Assembly: GCA_910584265.1 (NCBI GenBank)
Contig: CAJTZE010000058.1
Span: 1-18,490 of the forward strand
DNA length: 18,490 nucleotides
Origin: an uncultured Dorea sp.
GTDB taxonomy: Bacteria; Bacillota; Clostridia; Lachnospirales; Lachnospiraceae
Reading direction: 5' to 3'
Numbering within the stretch: position 1 is the stretch's first letter; each line of letters begins with the position of its first letter. This document shows positions 8,921 through 16,246 of the stretch, piece by piece. The position numbers and the translations under genes were made by a program. The notes under the pieces were generated by a model. That model saw only the letters and a list, made by a program, of their open reading frames with translations. It did no database searches and was not told the DNA's origin.

Positions 8921-8965
8921 AAAGGACTCTGCATAGATGAAAACTCTATACAGGGTCCTTTTTGT
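8921..8965. terminator. intrinsic terminator after the V-ATPase operon, probably bidirectional
   Basis: AAAGGACTCTG (8921-8931) pairs with CAGGGTCCTTT (8951-8961) as an 11-bp stem with one G-T pair, followed by a T run on the + strand. An inner ATAGA/TCTAT pairing extends the stem. On the other strand the hairpin is followed by TTTAATTTT, so it can also stop the glucosidase transcript that approaches from the right and ends at 8999. Confidence 0.88.
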
Positions 8966-8998
8966 AAAGGGCGTTGCGTGCCTCCGGTCGTAAAAGAG

Positions 8999-10699
8999 TT
9001 ACTCTTTGATTTCCAGAAGAAGAAATTGATATCCTTCCATAGGAATTTGGATTCTGTTCTCCGCCTTTATAAGCTTTGCCATGCCAGATTCCTCGGAGCA
9101 GCTGTCGAGCAGGATCTGAGCTGCAGATTCGTTTATAGTCACTGTCCGCTTTTTGCTCTGGTAGTTTGCAAGAACCAGCAGGGTATGTATGTTTCCTCTG
9201 CGGTAGAATCCCATAAAATTCTTTAATTCTGTCAAAGCCGGCATCTGCTGCCCGTAGACAATTGCTTCCGAATATTCTGGATTCTTTCTAAGTGCAATCA
9301 GTTCTTTATAAAAGGATAGTACGGAGTCCTTTCTGTTTTGCTGCTCTTTTACATTAATATCATGGTAATTTTCATTTTCTGCAAGCCAGGGAGTTCCTTC
9401 CGTAAACCCGGCATGGGGCGCATCGCTCCACTGCATCGGGGTACGTGCATTATCCCGGCTCATGCCTGTAACAAGCTTTAACGCCTCATCTTCCTTAAAG
9501 CCATTCGCAAGTGCAACATGATATTCATCCAAAGTGCTGATGTCATCTACTTCATCAATACTCCGAAACTCTTTATTTGTCATGCCGATTTCCTGTCCCT
9601 GATATAAAAATGGAAGCCCGTAGGTCATCATGGATATTCCGGCTAGCATCTTCTTGCTGGTTTCATTAATTTCCCCTTCCGGGAGATAATGGCTGACACC
9701 TCTCGGCTCATCATGGTTTTCTATAATATTTGCCATCATACCGATATCCTGGGACAATTCCTTGCTGGCATAAATGGCATCCCTGAATTCGTTAGGGGTA
9801 ACCGGTTTCCGGTCATACCAGCCCTTTTTGCTGCCGCCCAGCATATGGGGAGAAAAATCAAAAATGGCTTCAAAGCATCCGTGTCCGCCAATATAACGTT
9901 CCAGCTCTTCCGGTCTGAAATCAAACAGCTCCCCGATGGTAAATGCCTGATAAGGCTCAAATGCCTCCCGCTTCATTTCCTGTAAGAATTCATGAACGCC
10001 TTCTGCATATTGCAGCATTTTAGTACCGGCACACAGTCCATCTGCTCTGTCAGCAGGAAAATCCTGAAAACGAAGATCCTTCTTGATATTGATGATTGCA
10101 TCCAGCCGGAATCCGGCAATTCCTTTCTCAAGCCACCAGCGGATCATTTTATATATTTCCTGACGGACCTCGGGATTTTCCCAATTCAGATCCGGCTGTT
10201 CCTTGGCAAACATATGCAGGTAAAACAGATTGTTATATCCGGGAAGCTTTTCCCATACGCTTCCGCCAAAATAAGACCGCCAATTACAGGGCGGATTACC
10301 GTTTTTTCCTTCCATAATATAAAAATATTTACCGTATTTACCGTAAGGATCTTTTAATGCCTTTTGGAACCATTCATGCTGATCCGAGCAATGATTTACC
10401 ACTAAATCCATTACAATATTAATATTACGTTTCTTTGCTTCCAAAAGCAGCTTGTCCATATCATCCATCGTTCCAAACACAGGATCAATTGCATAGTAAT
10501 CGGAAATATCATAGCCCTGGTCTACAAAGGGTGACTGATATATGGGGGATATCCAGACAATCTCAACACCCAGCTCCTTCAGGTAATCTAATTTTTCAAT
10601 TATGCCGCGCAGATCTCCGATGCCGTCTCCATTTCCGTCCTTGAAGCTTTTTGGATATATTTGATAAGCTGTTTTGCCATGCCACCATTTTTTCTTCAC
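8999..10699 (-). CDS. GH13 alpha-glucosidase (oligo-1,6-glucosidase/maltase type)
   Basis: This 566-residue cytoplasmic enzyme (no signal peptide) belongs to glycoside hydrolase family 13 and cleaves terminal glucose from short alpha-glucosides. The N-terminal calcium loop DGNGDGIGDL (21-30), DLVVNH (98-103), nucleophile D200 in GFRLDAI, acid/base E257 in TIGELFD and the third acid D330 in IENHDEPR are all in place, at nearly the numbering of Bacillus cereus oligo-1,6-glucosidase (199/255/329). The residue after the nucleophile is Ala201 rather than the Val typical of alpha-1,6-specific enzymes, which favours maltose-type (alpha-1,4) substrates. Trehalose-6-phosphate hydrolase is a less likely alternative. 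The start is GTG (10699-10697) behind a GAGGT site. It is divergent from an AraC regulator. Confidence 0.93.
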   Translation of the reverse strand: MKKKWWHGKTAYQIYPKSFKDGNGDGIGDLRGIIEKLDYLKELGVEIVWISPIYQSPFVDQGYDISDYYAIDPVFGTMDDMDKLLLEAKKRNINIVMDLVVNHCSDQHEWFQKALKDPYGKYGKYFYIMEGKNGNPPCNWRSYFGGSVWEKLPGYNNLFYLHMFAKEQPDLNWENPEVRQEIYKMIRWWLEKGIAGFRLDAIINIKKDLRFQDFPADRADGLCAGTKMLQYAEGVHEFLQEMKREAFEPYQAFTIGELFDFRPEELERYIGGHGCFEAIFDFSPHMLGGSKKGWYDRKPVTPNEFRDAIYASKELSQDIGMMANIIENHDEPRGVSHYLPEGEINETSKKMLAGISMMTYGLPFLYQGQEIGMTNKEFRSIDEVDDISTLDEYHVALANGFKEDEALKLVTGMSRDNARTPMQWSDAPHAGFTEGTPWLAENENYHDINVKEQQNRKDSVLSFYKELIALRKNPEYSEAIVYGQQMPALTELKNFMGFYRRGNIHTLLVLANYQSKKRTVTINESAAQILLDSCSEESGMAKLIKAENRIQIPMEGYQFLLLEIKE

Positions 10700-10841
10700 T
10701 ATCTATCGTACCTCGCTTTCCGTTTTTATATGATTGTGTTATTATATAATTAATTATGTGTGTTTTCTTCCGTTTTCAGACGGATTTATTACACTATCCT
10801 GCTATTTTTGTAAAAGCATAAAGATTTTCTGGGAGAGGCTT
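10700..10841. promoter_or_regulatory. divergent promoter region of the glucosidase and AraC regulator
   Basis: This 142-bp gap separates two divergent genes. It is AT-rich and contains overlapping TATAAT boxes, one per strand (10741-10746 read on -, 10745-10750 read on +). No clear -35 box or catabolite-response element is visible. The region also has a small CCGT/ACGG inverted repeat near 10771-10784. The promoters and the AraC operator must lie here, but I cannot place them exactly. Confidence 0.4.
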
Positions 10842-11723
10842 ATGAATAACAAAGCACATTTGAAGCTAGACGAATCACAGTTAAGGGAAAAGGCTCAGCA
10901 TGGGGATGTATTATTCCCTTTCAAATACTATCCGACATCTTTGCGGTCATTATATCCAGAGGTGCCCGTCCACTGGCATCCTGAGATGGAACTGACCATG
11001 ATCGCGGATGGAGAAGCTGACTACTCCATTAATCTAAATAATTATCATGTAACAGCAGGCAATTTTATCTGTATCCAGCCGAATCTGCTTCACTCTGCGA
11101 GAATTATGCCAAAGGGCTTTCTTCTGTCCGATTCGTTTGTATTTCATCTGAATTTACTCGGCAATTCCTCGGCGGATTTCTGTACATTAAAATATTTTGC
11201 TCCGATTATGGAAGGAAATTTAATGCTTCCGCATGTTATATCAGCGGATGATATGTCATATGCGGAATTAAAGGAATATTTTGAACAGCTGCATCAATGC
11301 TGCGTGGAGCAGAATCCCGGGTATGAGCTGGAAATTAAATCCCTGCTCTTCCATCTTCTGAATATATTGATCCATAGTCCGAGGACCTGTCATGTAAATG
11401 CAGATGATGCTCACAGCGAGCGCATGAAAATAATATTCAACTATATTCACAGCCATTATACGGAGAATATTTCCGTTGAGGATGCGGCCAGTGAATGCCA
11501 TATTACCGCTTCCCATTTTATGCGCTATTTTAAAGCAAAGAGCGGAACTACATTCAATCAGTATCTAAACCAATACCGCCTGCAGCAGTCCGCGCTGCTT
11601 CTGGCAAAGGGAACCCCCGCCGCTGAGGCGGCCTTTGCCTGCGGATTCAATAATCTGCCTTATTTTTACAAACGGTTCCGGGAATATTACCATATGACCC
11701 CGCGGGAATTCAGGTCACTATGA
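10842..11723 (+). CDS. AraC-family transcriptional regulator with N-terminal cupin
   Basis: The 293-residue protein has a sugar-sensing cupin fold (VHWHPEMELTMIADGE, 43-58, and IQPNLLHSARI, 78-88) followed by two helix-turn-helix motifs. The first HTH is around 211-235 (SVEDAASECHITASHFMRYFK) and the second around 255-285, ending in the family signature FYKRFREYYHMTPREFR (275-291). Such proteins usually activate a nearby carbohydrate gene when the ligand binds; the divergent glucosidase is the obvious target. The ATG at 10842 is chosen because GGGAGAGG lies at 10831-10838; an upstream GTG at 10734 would add 36 residues unlike the family and without a ribosome site. Confidence 0.93.
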   Translation: MNNKAHLKLDESQLREKAQHGDVLFPFKYYPTSLRSLYPEVPVHWHPEMELTMIADGEADYSINLNNYHVTAGNFICIQPNLLHSARIMPKGFLLSDSFVFHLNLLGNSSADFCTLKYFAPIMEGNLMLPHVISADDMSYAELKEYFEQLHQCCVEQNPGYELEIKSLLFHLLNILIHSPRTCHVNADDAHSERMKIIFNYIHSHYTENISVEDAASECHITASHFMRYFKAKSGTTFNQYLNQYRLQQSALLLAKGTPAAEAAFACGFNNLPYFYKRFREYYHMTPREFRSL

Positions 11724-12010
11724 ATCAATATCCTTGATGATGATTCCAAGCCTTTTTGCCAGCTCCGCAGCCTGATACAGATCAACAATGGCGCCTTTTA
11801 GCTCCCGGCTGTCATCGGACAGCAGCAGTTCAGTAATTACGCTGTCCGAGAAATCCATGCCGCGCAGGGATGTGCCAAAAAAGCTGGCTCCATTCAGGAC
11901 TGCATTGTTCCATGTACCCGCTCTTCTCTGAGCTGGCTTTGGCGGAGAAATTCTATATCTCCTGTTAGCAGGTCATTTTCATCTGGAAGTAATGGTGATA
12001 ATAATTTCAT
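11718..12010 (-). pseudogene. remnant of a pentapeptide-repeat protein (internal loss and frameshift)
   Basis: Read on the - strand, an ATG at 12010 with an AGAAGGAGT site encodes MKLLSPLLPDENDLLTG and runs to a stop after 38 codons. In another frame, starting near 11960, the sequence continues as PPKPAQRRAGTWNNAVL, then NGASFFGTSLRGMDFSDS and a hydrophilic tail to the TAG at 11718. The A(D/N)LxGAxF / LRGMDFS pattern fits a pentapeptide-repeat beta helix. The start and end are separated by a frameshift, and most of the middle is apparently missing, so only the N-terminus and C-terminus of a formerly larger protein remain. The end overlaps the 3' end of the AraC gene by 6 bp on the opposite strand. 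It fills most of the gap 11724-12100; function of the family is unknown in this context. Confidence 0.65.
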
Positions 12011-12026
12011 AGAGGTACTCCTTCTA

Positions 12027-12054
12027 TTGATTTCATGTAACTTTATGATACAAT
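12027..12054 (+). promoter_or_regulatory. promoter of the Cys-cluster membrane protein gene
   Basis: TTGATT (12027-12032) and TACAAT (12049-12054) are separated by 16 bp, and TGA precedes the -10 as an extended TGn motif. The start codon follows 46 bp downstream, with GAAAGGG as ribosome site. It lies in the gap between the pseudogene start and the gene. Confidence 0.6.
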
Positions 12055-12100
12055 ATTTTATATAAAAATAAAATGAGAGTACATATGAAAGGGTAGAAAA

Positions 12101-13009
12101 ATGGTAAATGAAACTATACTCACACAGATTCTTGACGGATGCCTCCAGGACTATTCCAGGTATCTTGCCGGAAATTACAAGGGATACTATATTACAATAG
12201 AACCAGCGCCAGGAGAATATATCATAAAAATTAATGCAGACGCGTCAAATGATCCCGGTAACCAGCAGTTAAACCGATTTCTGGAGCAGTACAAGAACTC
12301 GGAGAATCCTGTTTCCAGAATTCAAACCCACACCTATATGTGTGTGGTTTGGATTTCTGAACCCCGGCTTGAAACTGCAGTTCCGATAATCCTTAATAAA
12401 ACAATTAATCCGGTTATTGATTATCTGGCAGAGAATGGATATAGCTCCGGCTGTGATAAATGTGGAAATTCTTCAGAAACACTTAATTGCTGTGAGATAA
12501 ACGGAGGCCATCATTTTCAATGCCGGAAATGCATCCATGAACTCCCGGATTTTCCGCAGGCTCCGGTTCAAAATACCGGAACTTCAAAAAGTAACTTTAT
12601 TGCCGGACTGACGGGCGCCGTACTCGGTTCGCTGATTGGGTGCGCAGTATGGGTTCTGATATACAAATTGGGCTATATTGCGGGGCTTGCCGGAGCCATC
12701 ACGGCTGTCTGTGCAATGAAAGGTTATGAAATTCTTGGGGGCGTTCTGGATAAAAAAGGTGTCGCCGGATCTGTGATCATTACGATTATTATGATCTATG
12801 GCGCCAATAAGTTTGCATGGACCTGGGATGCTTATGATTCCTTAAAAGGTTATGGCTGGAGCTTTACAGAGGTTTTCAGGGAATTAGATTATATTTTGGA
12901 AGAGTCTGAATTGACGGGCGGCTATATAACAGATTTGGTGATTGGCTATGTCCTTACAGCATTTGCCAGCTTCAAGAGTATTATTGCAGGATTTAGGGCC
13001 GGCCGCTAG
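12101..13009 (+). CDS. hypothetical membrane protein with Cys/His zinc-knuckle-like cluster
   Basis: I do not recognise this 302-residue protein. Residues 1 to about 115 are soluble and mixed alpha/beta. Residues 118-144 hold CDKC, CC, HH and CRKC, spaced like a zinc-binding ribbon. A short linker leads to hydrophobic segments at roughly 165-190, 191-207, 222-236 and 276-294, with a soluble, aromatic-rich loop between (FAWTWDAYDSLKGYGW, about 238-253). There is no signal peptide, so the N-terminal and Cys-rich part likely lies in the cytoplasm with the C-terminal part in the membrane. It has its own promoter and stands alone between a decayed gene and a convergent operon. A sensing or regulatory role is conceivable, but nothing in the context fixes one. 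Confidence 0.8.
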   Translation: MVNETILTQILDGCLQDYSRYLAGNYKGYYITIEPAPGEYIIKINADASNDPGNQQLNRFLEQYKNSENPVSRIQTHTYMCVVWISEPRLETAVPIILNKTINPVIDYLAENGYSSGCDKCGNSSETLNCCEINGGHHFQCRKCIHELPDFPQAPVQNTGTSKSNFIAGLTGAVLGSLIGCAVWVLIYKLGYIAGLAGAITAVCAMKGYEILGGVLDKKGVAGSVIITIIMIYGANKFAWTWDAYDSLKGYGWSFTEVFRELDYILEESELTGGYITDLVIGYVLTAFASFKSIIAGFRAGR

Positions 13010-13043
13010 TACAGCATATACGGCAGATAAGACAATGGAAGAC

Positions 13044-13086
13044 TTTATCAGGGAGAGGATGCCTCTTCCACTCCCTCCCTGATAAA
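13044..13086. terminator. inverted repeat between convergent genes, likely terminator
   Basis: TTTATCAGGGAG (13044-13055) pairs perfectly with CTCCCTGATAAA (13075-13086), a 12-bp stem with a 19-base loop. It lies between the + strand hypothetical gene (ends 13009) and the - strand operon (ends 13131). The T-tracts are short (ATTTT after it on +), so its strength is uncertain, but placement between convergent genes supports a shared terminator. Confidence 0.65.
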
Positions 13087-13130
13087 AATTTTAAGATTTA
13101 TTCATTTTTTCAAACGGCCGGTTAAGGGGG

Positions 13131-13562
13131 TTACAATGTTAAAAGTTCGAGAACCTCTTTTTTTGTCGCCGCTTTTTTGAATTTTGCGGCTTTTTGGACA
13201 TCAAAGAAAATCATTGCGATTTTTCCAAGAAGATCCAGATGCTCCCCGTTTTTTCCGGCTATACCAATCATGATATAAGCCGTATCATCACCAAAAGAGA
13301 CTCCGTTTGGAATTTGTATAAAGGACAGGCCGGAACATAGGATATTCTTTTCGGAATTTGCGATTCCGTGCGGGATGGCAAGTCCGTTGCCCACATAGGT
13401 GGTAACAATTTTTTCTCTGTTTAACATATCCTGAATATATGCTTTCTCTACATAACCGCCATTGTAGAGGATTTCTCCAGCGGCCTTTATGGCATTTTCT
13501 TTTGTATCGAAAGATGCATTTAAAATAATATTATCTTCGCAGAATAATTCCTTTTTCTTCAT
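13131..13562 (-). CDS. PTS EIIA component, mannitol/fructose family
   Basis: This 143-residue protein is a stand-alone EIIA of the fructose-mannitol PTS family (PTS_EIIA_2). It receives phosphate from HPr and passes it to EIIB. The phosphorylated histidine is H65 in VGNGLAIPHG, the diagnostic motif. The start is the ATG at 13562 (MKKKELFCED), preceded by AAAGG; a more distant ATG at 13592 would add ten residues that do not fit. It is the last gene of the - strand operon, 37 bp after the dehydrogenase. Its partner is the EIIBC gene upstream, which is broken, so this intact EIIA may have lost its transporter or may serve another EIIB. Confidence 0.93.
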   Translation of the reverse strand: MKKKELFCEDNIILNASFDTKENAIKAAGEILYNGGYVEKAYIQDMLNREKIVTTYVGNGLAIPHGIANSEKNILCSGLSFIQIPNGVSFGDDTAYIMIGIAGKNGEHLDLLGKIAMIFFDVQKAAKFKKAATKKEVLELLTL

Positions 13563-13599
13563 GAATAGATACCTTTCTTTCTGTAAAATCATAAAGATT

Positions 13600-14865
13600 T
13601 TATAAATCTATATTATAATAGTTCAGAAGAATTTTCTCAGCCTCCGGATTCCAGAGACCATTGTGGGATTCGCAGGAATCAGCAAGCATCCGGAATAGTT
13701 CATTGTCTTTACCCTTTGCCCTGAAATCTACAATTGCAGTAAGCGGCAGATCGATCGGCAGATACATTAATTTCTTGCCGCCGGGTATCTTGGGAAGGTT
13801 CAGGGTTGCGTCGGCAATTGCATCAATGCCTCCGATGTGTGTGATCATCAAGGAGGGATCCAGTTTTCCGTTGGAAATCAGGTCAAGCGCATCCAGAAGA
13901 TCCTGTTTTGAACCGCCGGAGGAGCCGATTATTTTGGTTCTCTTATAGTGGCAGTCATACAGATTGATTTCCGCACAGAAGTTTTTATCAGCAGGTCCGG
14001 CAAATAAATTCATACAGCCGTCCATGGCAAGGATCTTATTTCCCGTTTCTGCTAAACTGCGGATTGGAGCAAAGACAAAAACATCGTCGTAGCCATAGCC
14101 GTTTGTAAGCTCCATTAAAACATCCAATTCAGCTGTGCATTCAGCAGTGTTGACATACAGGAGTTCTACACCTTTTTCGGCGGCGGTTTCTTTGGAAATG
14201 ACCACTTCTGCCCGGTTTAGGCGCTCTTCATTTACGTCGGTCACGACAATCCTTCCAGGACGCTTATCTGTTCCTAAAGCGAGAGCATAGCTGACGGCAC
14301 CCAGCCCCATCGGCCCGCATCCGCCGAGAATAATGGTATTTCCGCCGGGCCGGACACCGATTGGTTTTTCATAAGACTGATCGGTGGTATGATAGTTGGA
14401 ATTAAAACCGCCGATTATGCAGTAAATAGGTTCTGCCATGGATACTTCATAAAAGGAGGAGCCTGAATAGTGGAGCAGACAGCCTTTTTCAATAATATCA
14501 TTTGGAATAATGCAATAGGTCATGTCCCCGCCGAAATAAGGAAAGGAGTATCCGGGAGCGCCCATATATCCGGGGATTCCGGGTAATACAGCAAAGTGTT
14601 CGCCCTCTGTGTATTCATCTTTCCATTTTTTTCCAACTTTTGCTATGATACCGGAAAATTCGTGTCCTGTAATGATTGGATTGCGGCTTACATCATTTGG
14701 AACCCGAATGTGGTCTGCGCCTAATCTGCTTTCTTTCCATGTGGACATACATAGGCTGTCACTAATGATCCGCAGCAGGATTTCATCATCCTTAAGCGGC
14801 GGCAGTTCAAATTCTTCTGTGCGCAGATCGTCTGCACCGTATAATCTTACTCCTTTAACCTTCAT
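13600..14865 (-). CDS. zinc-dependent alcohol/polyol-phosphate dehydrogenase (SorE-like)
   Basis: This 421-residue medium-chain dehydrogenase resembles L-sorbose-1-phosphate reductase (SorE) type enzymes, which interconvert a ketose phosphate and a polyol phosphate with NAD(P). Catalytic zinc ligands appear as C39, H68-E69 in GHEF and E145 in AEP; the Rossmann glycine motif is GGCGPMG (181-187). The four-cysteine structural zinc lobe of classical alcohol dehydrogenases is absent. The start chosen is ATG 14865 (MKVKGVRLYG): AAAGGAGT lies 9-10 bases before it, whereas the ATG at 14874 would be only one base from that site. It sits between EIIBC and EIIA, so its substrate is probably the phosphorylated product of that PTS. 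The exact sugar is unknown. Confidence 0.88.
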   Translation of the reverse strand: MKVKGVRLYGADDLRTEEFELPPLKDDEILLRIISDSLCMSTWKESRLGADHIRVPNDVSRNPIITGHEFSGIIAKVGKKWKDEYTEGEHFAVLPGIPGYMGAPGYSFPYFGGDMTYCIIPNDIIEKGCLLHYSGSSFYEVSMAEPIYCIIGGFNSNYHTTDQSYEKPIGVRPGGNTIILGGCGPMGLGAVSYALALGTDKRPGRIVVTDVNEERLNRAEVVISKETAAEKGVELLYVNTAECTAELDVLMELTNGYGYDDVFVFAPIRSLAETGNKILAMDGCMNLFAGPADKNFCAEINLYDCHYKRTKIIGSSGGSKQDLLDALDLISNGKLDPSLMITHIGGIDAIADATLNLPKIPGGKKLMYLPIDLPLTAIVDFRAKGKDNELFRMLADSCESHNGLWNPEAEKILLNYYNIDL

Positions 14866-14922
14866 TGTTATCATACTCCTTTGTATTATTTTAACGAAAA
14901 ATGCTGTATCAGGCAATCCCTG

Positions 14923-16108
14923 TTATTCAGCCATGTCTTTGATTTCCTGGGCAATACGCTTAATTTCCTTTTCGTCCATAAAGTTATTGAGAGGAAGAAT
15001 CGGCGTACCGGCAGGAGCACTCTGCTTAGCGGCCGCTACAAGATTGGAGTTTGTAACCACAACGTCTGTATTATCCGGAATTTGATGAACAGAAACATGT
15101 GCTACTTCGCTGAAGAGTCCAATTTTGTTAAGCTGTACTTTTAATATGGATGCGCCCATTGCGCTGGAGCCCATTCCTGCATCACAGGCAAAAACAACCT
15201 TTTCAATTTTCCGTTTTACTGCTGATGTGATGCCCGCCTCTGGTGATTCAGAAGATACCGGGACGGCAGAGGCCTGGCTGATGTCAGCCGATAATGCGGC
15301 GCCGATTTCATCGCTTTCTTCTGATTTATCCCGAATCAGGAAGAAGGAGACAACGGCGAAGGAAATAGCGCCGGCAATCACATAGGATGCTACATTAATA
15401 AATAATCCGCCTTTTGGTGACATTGCGATCAGTGCGATCAGGCTTCCTGGTGAGACAGCCGCAACGGCACCGCCGCTAAATACACTTAAGAAAGCAAGGG
15501 CGGCCATATTACCAAGAATAGGTCCAAGTAATGTGATCGGCTTCATCAGTGCATATGGAAATACAACTTCGCCAATACCGCCGATGATCATGATGATGGA
15601 CGCACCGGGAGCAGATTTCTTTGCCATGCCTTTTCCGAAAACTGCAAATGCAAGAATGAGTCCGGCCCAGTTACCGCAGTTTGCCTCTACCAGATAGAGA
15701 ATGGATTTACCTGTTTCCAGAGCCTGCTGGGTTGCAAGCGGAGTCAGGATTCCCTGAATAAAATTTTTTGATGAGCCATGCGCCGAATGGCCCCATTACC
15801 ATACCGCCCACAAGCATTGTTACATCAGAGCCGACAATGACACCGATCGTTGCGATCACACCGGCAACACCGCCCCGTCTTCCGTAAATATTATAACCGC
15901 CGGTGTAAGCGATCAACACCGGAAGGATATACGTTAGTGTAGGCGACACCAGTTCATTTAATTGTTCATTTGGAAAGTATCCGGTAGGGATAAACAGTGC
16001 AGTAAGAATACCCCATGCAATAAAAGCGCCAATATTAGGCATAACCATCCCGCTCAGGAATCCGCCCATTTTTTGGACTTTGGCTTTGAAATTATTTTGT
16101 CCAGCCAT
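14923..16108 (-). pseudogene. PTS EIIBC, mannitol family, disrupted by internal deletion and frameshift
   Basis: The 5' part (16108 down to about 15760) encodes the start of an MtlA-type EIIC (MAGQNNFKAKVQKMGGFLSG ...; GMVMPNIGAFIAWG; LVGGMVMGPFGAWLIKKF). It then runs out of frame and stops at 15707. From about 15770 another frame continues the same protein as NFIQGILTPLATQQALETGK, FGKGMAKK, GGIGEVVFPYALM, and then a linker and EIIB with phospho-cysteine in VVFACDAGMGSSAMG (Cys codon 15186-15184), ending at 14923. Against E. coli MtlA about 80 residues between KKF and the GIxTPLxxQQ region are missing, and the remaining halves are in different frames. The start has AAAGG 9 bases upstream. As given the gene cannot make a working permease; an assembly error would be the alternative. 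Confidence 0.85.
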
Positions 16109-16146
16109 GATAGTACCTTTATTCTCATATGTTTTTCGTTGTTGCC

Positions 16147-16161
16147 GTACAATTTTTGTAC
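16147..16161. promoter_or_regulatory. perfect palindrome upstream of EIIBC, candidate operator
   Basis: GTACAATTTTTGTAC (arms GTACAA and TTGTAC, 3-base centre) lies 39 bp before the EIIBC start, in the 138-bp gap between dhaL and EIIBC. A weak promoter (TTTCTG, 17 bp, TATATA) can be drawn further upstream at about 16190-16218 on the - strand, which would put the palindrome in the transcribed leader. The gap also has CGGTG/CACCG just after dhaL and a TTAAAA/TTTTAA stem at about 16168-16190. A repressor site is the simplest reading. Confidence 0.4.
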
Positions 16162-16246
16162 AGGATTTATTAAAAAAGCGCTCTTTTAACGATCATATAT
16201 AATCTAAATATCAAAAGACAGAAAATAGTTACGCGGTGTCTGAAAA

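Noticed and set aside
9689..10357. Several + strand open frames across the glucosidase gene
   Set aside because: They overlap a clear GH13 gene on the other strand that holds all catalytic motifs.
10734..10841. Upstream GTG start for the AraC gene adding 36 residues
   Set aside because: The extra stretch is hydrophobic and unlike the family, lies in the divergent promoter region, and lacks a ribosome site, while ATG 10842 has one.
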